From: DASQFQ01 sp963805525
Lineage (GTDB): Bacteria > Actinomycetota > Thermoleophilia > Solirubrobacterales > Solirubrobacteraceae
Direction: 5' to 3'
Length of the DNA: 64,000 bases
Assembly (NCBI GenBank): GCA_963805525.1
Contig: CAWDUT010000005.1
Span: 247,992 to 311,991, forward strand
In this document: positions 52,349 to 60,747 of the stretch, piece by piece
Layout of the letters: each line of letters opens with the position of its first letter
Position numbering within the stretch: the stretch's first letter is position 1
Program-made: the position numbers and the translations under genes
Notes under the pieces: generated by a model
Database searches by the model: none
The model's input: the letters and a program-made list of their open reading frames with translations, nothing else
What the model was told of the DNA's origin: nothing

Positions 52349-54514
52349 TCAGCCCGGCGGGTAGATGTTCTTGGCGTAGTCCTCGATCATGCGGCCGGCG
52401 CCGAACTTCGGCCCGCACGTGCGCAGCGAGGAGCGCACCATCCGCATCCACCGCTGCGGCAGGCCGGCGCCGTCGCGGTCGTAGAAGGTCGGGACGACCT
52501 CCTCGCCGAGCAGCCGGTACAGCTCCGCGGCGTGGCGCCAGTCCTGGGCGCCGTGGTCGTGATCGACCTCGCCGCTGATCGCCCAGCCGTTGGTGCCGTC
52601 GTAGGCCTCGGGCCACCAGCCGTCGAGCACCGCGAGCTGGAGGCCGGCGTTGACCGCCGACTTCATCCCGCTGGTGCCGCTCGCCTCGAGCGGCGGGCGC
52701 GGGACGTTGATCCAGACGTCGCAGCCGCGGGTCATCGCCGCCCCGAGGCGGAAGTCGTAGTCGTCGAGGTAGACGACTCGGCGACCGACCTCCGGCCGTT
52801 CCTTCATGCCGAACAGGCGCTGCACGAGCCGCTTGCCCTCGTCATCGCGCGGGTGCGCCTTGCCGGCGATGAGCAGCTGGACCGGGCGGTCCTCGTCGGC
52901 CAGCAGCGCCATCGCGCGGTCGACCGCGCTCAGCAGCAGGTCGAGACGCTTGTATGTGGCGACGCGGCGCGCGAAGCCGAGCGTGAGCGCGTCGGGGTCG
53001 AGCGTGTCGGCCGCCGCGCGGACGTACTCGAGCGTGTCGCCGCGGCCGAGGCGGTCGGTCACGCTGCGGTCGCGGACGAGGTCGATCAGCTCTCCGCGCT
53101 GAGCGCGGCGGGCGGCCCACAGCTCCTCGCCCGGGATGCGATCGACGCCGCCCCAGGTCGCCGGGTCCGTGGCGTGGTCCATCCAGCCGGCGCCGAGGTG
53201 GCGGTCGAACAGCTCGCGCATCGGGCCGCCGATCCACGTGGGGATGTGGACGCCGTTGGTGACGGAGCCGATCGGGACGTCGGTGATCGCGCGGTCGGGC
53301 CACAGGTCGTGCCACATCTCGCGCGCGACCTCGCCGTGGCGGGCGCTGACGCCGTTGGCGCGGCGGCTGGAGCGGAGCGCGAACTGGGTCACGCCGAACG
53401 GCTCGGCGGCCTCGTCGGGGTGCGTGCGGCCGCGGCGGACGAGCGACTCCATGTCGAGCCCCAGGTCGCCCACCAGCGGCGCGAGCGCGCGCGTGATCTG
53501 GGCGGCCGGGTAGGTGTCGTTGCCCGCCGGCACCGGCGTGTGAGTGGTGAAGACCGTGCGTTCGCGGGCGGCGGCCAGCGCGTCCTCGCCCGAGACGCCC
53601 TGCTCGGTCGTCAGGCGGGCGAGCTCGAGGCCGGCGAACGCGGCGTGGCCCTCGTTCAGGTGGACGACGCCGGGCTCGATGCCGAGCGCGTTCAGCGCCC
53701 GCACGCCGCCGACGCCGAGCAGCGTGTACTGCCACAGCCGCACCTCGGGGTCGCCCACGTAGAGGCGCGAGGTGATCCAGCGGTCGGCGACGCTGTTCTC
53801 CGGCCGGTCGGCGTCGAGCAGCAGCAGCGGGACGCGGCCGACGTCGACGCGCCAGACCTGGGCGACGACGTCGCGCCCGACGAACGGCACGGACACGGTG
53901 ATGGGCTCGCCGTCGTCCGTGACGAGCGCGGCGGGCACGCGGTCGGGATCGGTGTCGACCCAGTACTCGTGCTGCCAGCCGGAGCCGTCGATGCGCTGGC
54001 GGAAGTAGCCGTGGCGATACATCAGCCCGACCGCGATCAGCGGCACGGCGCGGTCGGAGGACTCCTTGAGGATGTCGCCGGCCAGCACGCCGAGGCCGCC
54101 CGAGTACACGGGCAGCGAGCCGTGGATCGCGTACTCGGCGCAGAAGAACGCGACCGGGTTCTGCGGCGTGACGCCGGGGGGCGAGACCGGCGGCGCGCCC
54201 TCGGTCTGGACCGCGCGCTCGAGGGTGTCGACGCGCTCGAGGAAGCGCTCGTCGGTCGAGAGGTCCTGGAGGCGGCCAGGATGTGCCTCCTGCAGCTGCC
54301 GGACCGGGTTGCCGAGCGTCAGCTCCCAGCGCTCCGGATCGATCTCCGCGAACAGCTCGGGGCCGCCCGGCGTCCACGACCAGCGGTAGTTGTAGGCGAT
54401 GTCGGCGAGCGCGCTCAGCGGCTCGGGAAGCCGCGTGCGCAGCGCATCGGCTGCCGCGCGGAGGTCAGAGGAGCCCGCGTCGGGCAGGGTGGTGCGTTCG
54501 GTCACCGCCCCCAT
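52349..54514 (-). CDS. glgP: Alpha-glucan (glycogen) phosphorylase
   Basis: 721 aa, the shorter GT35 form found in actinobacteria and archaea. CAEYAIHGSLPVYSGGLGVL, HLNEGHAAFAGLELAR, TTHTPVPAGNDTYP and GFARRVATYKR are typical; the PLP Lys is in EASGTSGMKSAVNAG. It releases glucose-1-phosphate from glycogen. ATG 54514 is divergent from the GNAT gene by 28 bp. Confidence 0.95.
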   Translation of the reverse strand: MGAVTERTTLPDAGSSDLRAAADALRTRLPEPLSALADIAYNYRWSWTPGGPELFAEIDPERWELTLGNPVRQLQEAHPGRLQDLSTDERFLERVDTLERAVQTEGAPPVSPPGVTPQNPVAFFCAEYAIHGSLPVYSGGLGVLAGDILKESSDRAVPLIAVGLMYRHGYFRQRIDGSGWQHEYWVDTDPDRVPAALVTDDGEPITVSVPFVGRDVVAQVWRVDVGRVPLLLLDADRPENSVADRWITSRLYVGDPEVRLWQYTLLGVGGVRALNALGIEPGVVHLNEGHAAFAGLELARLTTEQGVSGEDALAAARERTVFTTHTPVPAGNDTYPAAQITRALAPLVGDLGLDMESLVRRGRTHPDEAAEPFGVTQFALRSSRRANGVSARHGEVAREMWHDLWPDRAITDVPIGSVTNGVHIPTWIGGPMRELFDRHLGAGWMDHATDPATWGGVDRIPGEELWAARRAQRGELIDLVRDRSVTDRLGRGDTLEYVRAAADTLDPDALTLGFARRVATYKRLDLLLSAVDRAMALLADEDRPVQLLIAGKAHPRDDEGKRLVQRLFGMKERPEVGRRVVYLDDYDFRLGAAMTRGCDVWINVPRPPLEASGTSGMKSAVNAGLQLAVLDGWWPEAYDGTNGWAISGEVDHDHGAQDWRHAAELYRLLGEEVVPTFYDRDGAGLPQRWMRMVRSSLRTCGPKFGAGRMIEDYAKNIYPPG

Positions 54515-54542
54515 GAAAGCAGCGTCGGGCACACTGGCGCTC

Positions 54543-55253
54543 ATGAGTGACGAGCACGTCACACGCGACCGGGCGCCGTCGATGCGAGCGGTCGACGTCG
54601 CCCTGCCGCGCCCGCGGCCGGAGCGGATCTCGCTGGCGGGCGCGCGCGTGCGCGTGGAGCCGCTCGACCCGGCGCGCCACGGCCCCGACCTGTTCCGCCT
54701 CGGGCACGTCGGGAGCGCCGCCGCCGAGCAGAGCTGGGCGTACCTGCCCTACGGCCCGTTCGGCTCCGAGAGCGAGCACCGCGGGTGGCTGGAGGTCCAG
54801 GCGGCGAGCGCGGATCCGCTCTTCTTCGCGGTCGTGGACGGCGAGGACCGCGCGGTCGGCGTCGCGACCCTGATGTCGATCGTGCCCGCCCACGGCACGA
54901 TCGAGATCGGCCACATCTGGCTCTCGCCCGGCCTGCAGCGCACCCCGGCCGCGACCGAGGCGCTGGTGCTGCTGATGCGCTACGCGATGGACGACCTCGG
55001 CTACCGCCGCCTGGAGTGGAAGTGCAACGCCGCCAACGAGGCCTCGCGCCGGGCCGCGCTGCGCCTCGGGTTCCGCTTCGAGGGCGTGTTCTTCAACCAC
55101 CAGGTCTTCAAGGGCCGCAACCGCGACACCGCGTGGTTCTCGATCCTCGACGAGGAGTGGCCGGCGGTGCGGGCCGCCTACGCGACCTGGCTCGCGGACG
55201 ACAACTTCGAGCCCGACGGCACGCAGCGGCGGCGCCTGAGCGAGCTCACGTGA
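54543..55253 (+). CDS. GNAT-family N-acetyltransferase (RimJ/RimL-like)
   Basis: 236 aa. Acetyl-CoA-binding segment IEIGHIWLSPGLQRTPAATEA, then LGYRRLEWKCNAANEASRRAALRLGFRFEGV, typical of the RimJ/L type acting on protein N-termini or small amines. It overlaps the next gene by GTGA. Confidence 0.9.
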   Translation: MSDEHVTRDRAPSMRAVDVALPRPRPERISLAGARVRVEPLDPARHGPDLFRLGHVGSAAAEQSWAYLPYGPFGSESEHRGWLEVQAASADPLFFAVVDGEDRAVGVATLMSIVPAHGTIEIGHIWLSPGLQRTPAATEALVLLMRYAMDDLGYRRLEWKCNAANEASRRAALRLGFRFEGVFFNHQVFKGRNRDTAWFSILDEEWPAVRAAYATWLADDNFEPDGTQRRRLSELT

Positions 55254-56323
55254 ACCGCGGTCCTGCGTTCATCCCCGGGCTCGAACTGGCGGGCAGCTTC
55301 TACCGCGACGCGGTCGGCCCGCTGATCGGCGACGTGCCGCACTCCGCGGCGCTGATCGGGACCGGATCGGACGTCCTCGGCTTCGACACCGCGCGCTCGA
55401 CCGACCACGGCTGGGGCCCGCGGGTGCAGGTGTTCGTGGCCGCGGCGGACGTGGAGGCGGTCGCGCGCGCGGTCGACGTGGGCCTGCCCGACACGTTCCG
55501 CGACTGGCCGGTGCGCTACGGCTGGGGCCCGGTCCCCGTCCAGCACCACGTGACCGTGACGACGCTCCCCGAGTGGCTGGTCGCGCTGCTCGGCGTGGAC
55601 GCCACCCGGCCGCTCGCGGCCGCCGACTGGCTCGTGACGCCGCAGCAACTCCTCCTCGGCGTCTCCGGCGGCGCGGTCTTCCGCGACGACACCGCGGAGC
55701 TCGCGCGCGTGCGGGAGGATCTCGCCTGGTACCCGGACGCGGTGTGGCGCTGGCTGCTGGGCTGCCAGTGGCGCCGGCTCGCCCAGGAGGAACCCTTCGT
55801 CCAGCGGGCAGCAGAGGTCGGCGACGAGCTGGGCTCGAGCGTGCTCGCCGCCCGCCTCGCGCGCGACGTCATGCGTCTGGCTCTGCTGATCGCCCGCCGC
55901 TACGCGCCGTACTCCAAGTGGCTCGGGACCGCGTTTGCCCGGCTTGACCACCCCGACGGTCTCGACCGCTTCCTGACGGACGCGGTCCACGCTCCGGACC
56001 TCGAGACCCGCGAGGCGGCGCTGGGGCGGGCGTACGAGGCCGTCGCACGCCGCTTCAACGCCCTCGGCCTCATCGACCCGGTGGACCCGGGGCTGCGCCA
56101 GTTCCACGACCGCCCGGCGCGCGTGCTGATCGCCTACCGCTTCGCCGACCCCTGCCTGGCGTCGGTGGCGGATCCGGAGCTCCGCGCGTTGCCGCCGATC
56201 GGGGGGATCGATCAGGTCGCGGACACGTCGGACGCACTCAACGATCCGGCCGTGTTCCGTCGCTTCAGGGACGTGTGGTCCCGATGCCCCCGCCAGGAAT
56301 CGAACCTGGAACCTTCGGATTAA
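55250..56323 (+). CDS. DUF4037 protein, predicted nucleotidyltransferase-fold
   Basis: 357 aa from GTG 55250. The start FIPGLELAGSFYRDAVGPLI and GTGSDVLGFDTARSTDHGWG match the DUF4037 family, whose GS...D...DHDWG segment recalls a nucleotidyltransferase active site. The last 13 or so codons (CPRQESNLEPSD) are antisense to tRNA-Lys, so the protein has picked up a tail from the tRNA gene or the family's natural end lies just upstream. The substrate is unknown. Confidence 0.85.
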   Translation: MNRGPAFIPGLELAGSFYRDAVGPLIGDVPHSAALIGTGSDVLGFDTARSTDHGWGPRVQVFVAAADVEAVARAVDVGLPDTFRDWPVRYGWGPVPVQHHVTVTTLPEWLVALLGVDATRPLAAADWLVTPQQLLLGVSGGAVFRDDTAELARVREDLAWYPDAVWRWLLGCQWRRLAQEEPFVQRAAEVGDELGSSVLAARLARDVMRLALLIARRYAPYSKWLGTAFARLDHPDGLDRFLTDAVHAPDLETREAALGRAYEAVARRFNALGLIDPVDPGLRQFHDRPARVLIAYRFADPCLASVADPELRALPPIGGIDQVADTSDALNDPAVFRRFRDVWSRCPRQESNLEPSD

Positions 56324-56357
56324 GAGTCCGCTGCTCTGCCAGTTGAGCTACAAGGGC
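56285..56357 (-). tRNA. tRNA-Lys (anticodon CTT)
   Basis: 73 nt: acceptor GCCCTTG pairing with CGGGGGC (two G-U pairs), D arm TAGCTCAACTGGCAGAGC, anticodon loop CTCTTAA giving CTT (reads AAG), T arm with GGTTCGATTCC, discriminator A, no encoded CCA. Its 3' part overlaps, antisense, the end of the DUF4037 gene. Confidence 0.95.
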
Positions 56358-56380
56358 GCTGGCGCAAGTGTAGAACGAAG

Positions 56381-57067
56381 CTAGGGGGTCGCGCTGGGCT
56401 GGGCTGCCGCGCCCTGCGCCGACTGCTTGGCCGACTCGAGCTGACCCTTGAGGGCCTCGCGCATATCCGGGTCGGTGAGCTCGAGCGCCTTGTTCTTGGC
56501 GAGGTCGCCCTTGCGGGTCTGGCCTGCCTGGTAGGCGAAGATCGCGAGCTGGGTGAAGGTCGCAGCCGTGGGCCGGGCGTCGGTGATGACCTCCTGGGCC
56601 TCCGCCGCCTTGTCGGGCTGGTTCAGCGCTCCGAAGGCCTGAACCATCAGGCTCGCCACGCGGTCGTCGGGCTTCTTGGGGTTGAGGGCGAGATAGCGCT
56701 CCCACGCGTCGCCCGCGCTGTTGAGCTGCGCGATGCCCTTCTTGGTGAACGTCGACTTCTCGGCGTCGAAGTTCGCGCCGGAGCCCGCGAGCTGGAAGCG
56801 CGCGCGGGCGAGCGCGGCCCAGGCGGCCGCGTCCCGCGGGTTGGCCTGCGTCTTCACGAGCGCCGCCTTCTCCTGCTTGGTGAAGCGCTGTGCGCTGGTG
56901 TCGCCGCCTCCGGTGGTGCCAGTGATCGCGTCGACCAGGCCGCCGGAGATGCCGCCGCCGCCGCCGATGCCGAACAGCACCAGGCCGCCGCCCATCAGGA
57001 AGGCGAGCGCGATGTAGACGATCTTGACGGTCCGGCGTCTACCGGAGCCTCTGAGGTCGAAGAGCAT
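56381..57067 (-). CDS. Membrane-anchored TPR-like protein
   Basis: 228 aa. One N-terminal helix (VKIVYIALAFLMGGGLVLFG), a Gly-rich linker, then helical repeats resembling tetratricopeptide units (AAAWAALARARFQLAG, AGDAWERYLALNPKKP, FTQLAIFAYQAGQTRKGDLA). Probably a scaffold at the membrane. It is 6 bp downstream of tatC and likely co-transcribed with tatA-tatC. Confidence 0.75.
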   Translation of the reverse strand: MLFDLRGSGRRRTVKIVYIALAFLMGGGLVLFGIGGGGGISGGLVDAITGTTGGGDTSAQRFTKQEKAALVKTQANPRDAAAWAALARARFQLAGSGANFDAEKSTFTKKGIAQLNSAGDAWERYLALNPKKPDDRVASLMVQAFGALNQPDKAAEAQEVITDARPTAATFTQLAIFAYQAGQTRKGDLAKNKALELTDPDMREALKGQLESAKQSAQGAAAQPSATP

Positions 57068-57073
57068 GGTCGG

Positions 57074-58063
57074 TCAGGAGTCGAGGTCGGCGGGTTCAGG
57101 CTCGTCGGGTTCCCTGCGCCGAGCGCGCCGATCGAGCACCGCAGCCAACAGGATAGAGCCCTCGAAGAGGAGGTAGAGCGGGGCGAGGAGCGAGAGCATC
57201 GTCACCGGATCCTGGCCCGGGAGCAGCATCGCCGCGATCGCGCAGACCAGGAACGCGTAGCGCCGGGAGTGGCGCAGCTGCGCCGTCGAGACGATCCCCA
57301 CGCGCGTGATGGCGAGGATGCCGACCGGCACCTGGAAGGCGATCCCCATCGCGATCAGGACCGTGACCGAGAACTTGTAGAACTGGTTGGCCTGGATGAG
57401 GATGTCGTAGTTGTCGGCGTTGAAGTTCTGCAGGAACGCGATCGCGTTCGGCAGCACCATGAAGTAGCCGAACACGACGCCTGCGATGAACAGGAACGGC
57501 ACCATCATCATCAGCGGCAGCGCGACCTGCCGCTCCCGGCTCGAGAACGCGGGCAGCACGAACGCGTACGCCTGGAAGAGCAGGAACGGCAGCGAGATCA
57601 GCAGCGCGGCGTAGGCGACGATGCGGATGGTGGCGGTGAATGGCTCGCTCACGCCCAGGGTCACCGGCCGTCGCTTGGTCTCGGGCGGCACCGATTTCGC
57701 GATCGCACGCTGCGCGGCCGCGAGCTCGGTGTAGCTGGCGCGCGCGGAGGCCCCGTCCGCGGACGCGGCGAGCGCGTCGAACGCCTTCGCCGACGCGAGC
57801 GCCGTCCTGTGCACCGTCGCCTGATACCTGGCCGTCCGCTCGAGCGGGTCGTTCTTCGGCGCGCTGTTCTTGTGCAGCAGCGACGCGCTGTTGTCCAGCG
57901 GCCGGTTCATGATGTCCAGGATCGCGTTGTCCTGCCACAGGCAGACGCCGAACGCGATGAGAAAGACGACGATGCAGGCGATCAGTCGCCTGCGGAGCTC
58001 GTCGAGGTGATCGACCAGGCTCAACCGATCCTCGTGCCGGATCGGCCGGAGGGTGCTTGCCAT
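57074..58063 (-). CDS. tatC: Sec-independent translocase TatC with enlarged first periplasmic loop
   Basis: 329 aa against about 250 for typical TatC. The signal-binding N-terminus is intact (SLVDHLDELRRRLIAC) and the later helices fit (EPFTATIRIVAYAALLISLP, AFVLPAFSSRERQVALP, QVPVGILAITRVGIV). Roughly 80 extra residues sit between helix 1 and helix 2, rich in Ala, Ser and charged residues. It exports folded proteins such as the Rieske subunit encoded 4 kb away. Confidence 0.95.
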   Translation of the reverse strand: MASTLRPIRHEDRLSLVDHLDELRRRLIACIVVFLIAFGVCLWQDNAILDIMNRPLDNSASLLHKNSAPKNDPLERTARYQATVHRTALASAKAFDALAASADGASARASYTELAAAQRAIAKSVPPETKRRPVTLGVSEPFTATIRIVAYAALLISLPFLLFQAYAFVLPAFSSRERQVALPLMMMVPFLFIAGVVFGYFMVLPNAIAFLQNFNADNYDILIQANQFYKFSVTVLIAMGIAFQVPVGILAITRVGIVSTAQLRHSRRYAFLVCAIAAMLLPGQDPVTMLSLLAPLYLLFEGSILLAAVLDRRARRREPDEPEPADLDS

Positions 58064-58075
58064 CGGGAGCGCGCC

Positions 58076-58357
58076 CTAGCGCTGCTCGGAGGCGACCCCG
58101 TCGGAGACCGGCTTCGTGGCCGGGTCCTCCTCGGGTCGGCCGAGCGCGGCGGTCGCCTGCCGGCTGGTGTCGTCGGCGTCGGGGTCGGGGTCGTCAGCCT
58201 CGGACTTGCTGGTGATCGAGTCCTTGAACTCCCGCATGCTCGCGCCGAGCTGGCGCCCCAGACCGGGCAGGCGCTTCGGCCCGAAGATGAGCAGAACGAT
58301 GCCGAGCACGATCAGGAGCTCGAGCGGACCGATGGTTTCGAAGACGGCGAGGCTCAT
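58076..58357 (-). CDS. tatA: Sec-independent translocase TatA
   Basis: 93 aa: a short periplasmic start, one helix (LELLIVLGIVLLIFGPKRLP with the FGPKRLP hinge) and an amphipathic helix, then an acidic tail. It starts 12 bp upstream of tatC. The 142 bp upstream hold an inverted repeat CTGGAC-N5-GTCCAG (58403-58419) that might be an operator. Confidence 0.94.
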   Translation of the reverse strand: MSLAVFETIGPLELLIVLGIVLLIFGPKRLPGLGRQLGASMREFKDSITSKSEADDPDPDADDTSRQATAALGRPEEDPATKPVSDGVASEQR

Positions 58358-58499
58358 ACGACCTGTTCCTACGCGCGACCAAGCCTAGCGGCTCACAACG
58401 GCCTGGACGTTTGGTCCAGTCGGGGTCGAATGGACGGATGGCCCAGTCAAGGTGCGACACCGGGTGCCCGATGTAGGGGCCAGACCCCATACAGCTCTC

Positions 58500-58922
58500 A
58501 TGAACCCCTCCTCAGACAACTCCCATTACGTCCGCCGCGTGGTCCTCCCCTCGGGCCGCGAGATCGAAGTCGTGTACTTCGACGCACAGCCGGCGCCCGC
58601 CGACGCTGAGCCCATCGTCTCGAGCCCGGAGCGCGACCTCCACGAGTGCCCCGAGTGCGAGCGCACCCTGGTGTACCCGGTGGAGTGGGAGGAGGCGTCC
58701 CCCACCCAGTGGGAAGTGCTCCTGCGCTGCCCGAACTGCGAGTGGACGCACCTGGGGATCTTCGACCAGACCGTCGTCGACCGTTTCGACGAGGAGCTCG
58801 ACCGCGGCACCGAGTGCCTGATCGAGGACCTCACGCGCCTCACGCACGCCAACATGGAGGACGAGCTCGAGCGCTTCATCTCCGCGCTCGCCTCGGACCT
58901 CATTTGGCCGATGGACTTCTAG
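58500..58922 (+). CDS. Zinc-ribbon-like small protein
   Basis: 140 aa. A CPEC (residue about 51) and a CPNC (about 78) form a four-Cys zinc ribbon; the C-terminal half is acidic and helical (EDLTRLTHANMEDELERFIS). No family is recognised. It is convergent with the polyprenyl synthase gene. Confidence 0.75.
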   Translation: MNPSSDNSHYVRRVVLPSGREIEVVYFDAQPAPADAEPIVSSPERDLHECPECERTLVYPVEWEEASPTQWEVLLRCPNCEWTHLGIFDQTVVDRFDEELDRGTECLIEDLTRLTHANMEDELERFISALASDLIWPMDF

Positions 58923-59881
58923 CTGTAGCGGTCCACCACGCCGTCGGCCACCAGCTCGAGCGCACCGCGCTGGGCGGGCGGCAGCTCCGGCAGATCGGCC
59001 TTCGCGTCCGCGACCATCGCGAGCGCATCCCCCCGCGCGACCTCCAGCGCCCCCGTGGCGCCGATCGCGTCGCACACGGCCTCCGCCTCCTCAGGCGTCC
59101 TGACGCCGCGCAGATCGAGCGCGGCCAGCTCCGGATCGCGCTCGCGAGCGACGATCAGCGGCAGCGTCACCGTGCCGTCGAGCAGGTCGGTGCCCCGGTG
59201 CTTGCCGGTGCGCTCCGCCGGGCCCGAGACGTCGAGCACGTCGTCGAGCAGCTGGAACGCGAGCCCGATCCGGCGCCCGAACTGCCCCAGCAGCTCGTCC
59301 GGCCCGCCGCCCTCGAGCGCGCCCAGCCGGCACGCGGCCTCGAACAGCCGCGCGGTCTTGAGATCGCAGCGCTCGAGGTAGCGCTCGCGCGACACGCCCA
59401 CGTTCCACGCGTCGGAGCGCTGCATCAGCTCGCCCTGCGCCAGGGCGGAGGAGGCGTCCGAGAGCACACGCACCTCGTCGGCGCGGCCGTTGCCGACCAG
59501 TTCGGCGAACGCGCGCGAGAACAGCAGGTCGCCGGTGGCGGTGGCCAGCTCGCGACCCGCGGCGGCCACCACGGTCGGCCGGCCGCGCCGGAGCTGGGCG
59601 GCGTCGAGCACGTCGTCGTGGACCAGCGTGGCCGAATGCACGAGCTCGACCGCGACCGCCGCGCGCAGCACGCCGTCGCTCGCCGAGCCCGCGGCCACGA
59701 ACACCAGCAGCGGCCGCAGCCGCTTGCCGCCGGCGGAGATCGTCGCGCCGGCGTGCTCGGCCAGCACCGCGCCGTGGGAGGCGGCGACCTCGGCGAGGCG
59801 CACCTCGAGCCGGTCGAGCAGCTCCGGCACGTGCGCGCCGCCGGCCTCGATGACCGCGGCGACGGCCTCGGCGGACGCCAT
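58919..59881 (-). CDS. Polyprenyl diphosphate synthase (menaquinone side chain)
   Basis: 320 aa trans-isoprenyl synthase with both Asp-rich motifs: LVHDDVLDAAQLRRGRP and FQLLDDVLDVSG. It makes the long prenyl tail for menaquinone, which fits menG directly upstream. Its GGAGG ribosome binding site is 8 nt before ATG 59881 and lies inside the closing helix of a 162-nt structured leader, so translation is probably controlled by RNA folding. Confidence 0.92.
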   Translation of the reverse strand: MASAEAVAAVIEAGGAHVPELLDRLEVRLAEVAASHGAVLAEHAGATISAGGKRLRPLLVFVAAGSASDGVLRAAVAVELVHSATLVHDDVLDAAQLRRGRPTVVAAAGRELATATGDLLFSRAFAELVGNGRADEVRVLSDASSALAQGELMQRSDAWNVGVSRERYLERCDLKTARLFEAACRLGALEGGGPDELLGQFGRRIGLAFQLLDDVLDVSGPAERTGKHRGTDLLDGTVTLPLIVARERDPELAALDLRGVRTPEEAEAVCDAIGATGALEVARGDALAMVADAKADLPELPPAQRGALELVADGVVDRYS

Positions 59882-59883
59882 CA

Positions 59884-60045
59884 GTGGTTCCTCCGGTGGG
59901 TCCGCGCGTGCTCGGGCGGCCCGCAGGCGGATGCCTGGCGAGGACGCAGGGAGGGTGCCAGGGCGGAGCCCTTGCCCCGACCGAGGACGTGGCCAGGCGC
60001 CGGCTGCTGCCGTCCGAGTGCGTGGGGATCCGCCGGAGGGACCAC
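59884..60045 (-). ncRNA. Rod-like structured RNA between menG and polyprenyl synthase
   Basis: The whole 162-nt gap is self-complementary. The closing helix pairs 60026-60045 with 59884-59903 (17 of 20 pairs). Next come CGGC/GCCG and CTCGG/CCGAG (60009-60018 with 59911-59920), then GCCTGGC/GCCAGGC (59992-59998 with 59933-59939) and an apical AGGGC-UCC-GCCCU stem (59960-59972). It starts next to the menG stop and ends 2 nt before the downstream ATG, whose GGAGG pairs with CCUCC of the 5' arm. It could be a regulatory leader, a 6S-like rod RNA or a palindromic insertion; it matches no riboswitch consensus I know. Confidence 0.55.
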
Positions 60046-60744
60046 TTACTTCACCGTCCCGGAGTGCAGGGCGATGATCCCGCCGGCCGTGAGGATCCAG
60101 CGGACGTCCTCGAGCCCGGCGCGGGCGAGCACGGCGCCGAGCGCCTCCGGGCCGGGGAAGCGCTTGACCGACTTCGGCAGGTAGGTGTACGCCTCGTCGA
60201 AGCGCCCCATCAGCGGCACGATGCGATCAAACCAAATTGAGAAGAACGTGGAAAGGGGCGGCTTCGTCGGCGTGGTGATCTCGAGCACGACCACGCGGCC
60301 GCCGGGCTTGACCACGCGCGCCATCTCGGCCAGCCCGCGCTCGAGGTCGGAGAAGTTGCGCGCCCCGAAGCCGACGGTGGCGGCGTCGAAGCTGTCGTCG
60401 GGGTATGGGAGCTCGAGCGCGTTGCCCCATTCCCAGGTCAGCTCCGGCGCCTTGGTGCGCGCGCGCTCGAGCATGCCCTCGGAGAAGTCGGAGCCGATCA
60501 CCTCGCCGCCGGGCGCGACGCGCCGCGCCAGCTCGACCGCCAGGTCGCCGGTGCCGGTCGCGACGTCGAGCGCCCGGCTGCCCGGCCGCAGCCGCGCGAG
60601 GTCGGCCGCCCGCTCGCGCCAGCGGTGGTGCAGGCCCGCCGTCATGACCGAGTTCATGACGTCGTAGAAGCCGGCGATGCGGTCGAACATCGCGCGGACC
60701 TGACCCTCCTCGAGGGTGCCCGACGAGGCGGGGGCGGAGCGCAC
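60046..60744 (-). CDS. menG: Demethylmenaquinone methyltransferase
   Basis: 232 aa UbiE/MenG methyltransferase: FDRIAGFYDVMNSVMTAGLH, SAM motif ALDVATGTGDLAVELA, the NALELPYPDDSFDAATVGFG post-motif, and the C-terminal GGIIALHSGTVK. It performs the last step of menaquinone synthesis. GTG 60744 lies 3 nt after the cytochrome gene, joining quinone and bc-complex genes in one unit. Confidence 0.95.
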   Translation of the reverse strand: MRSAPASSGTLEEGQVRAMFDRIAGFYDVMNSVMTAGLHHRWRERAADLARLRPGSRALDVATGTGDLAVELARRVAPGGEVIGSDFSEGMLERARTKAPELTWEWGNALELPYPDDSFDAATVGFGARNFSDLERGLAEMARVVKPGGRVVVLEITTPTKPPLSTFFSIWFDRIVPLMGRFDEAYTYLPKSVKRFPGPEALGAVLARAGLEDVRWILTAGGIIALHSGTVK

Positions 60745-60747
60745 GCG

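Noticed and set aside
59884..60045. Glycine or cobalamin riboswitch in the menG-prenyl synthase gap
   Set aside because: Only an isolated GGGGCAAG is present; the conserved glycine aptamer core and the B12 box are absent.
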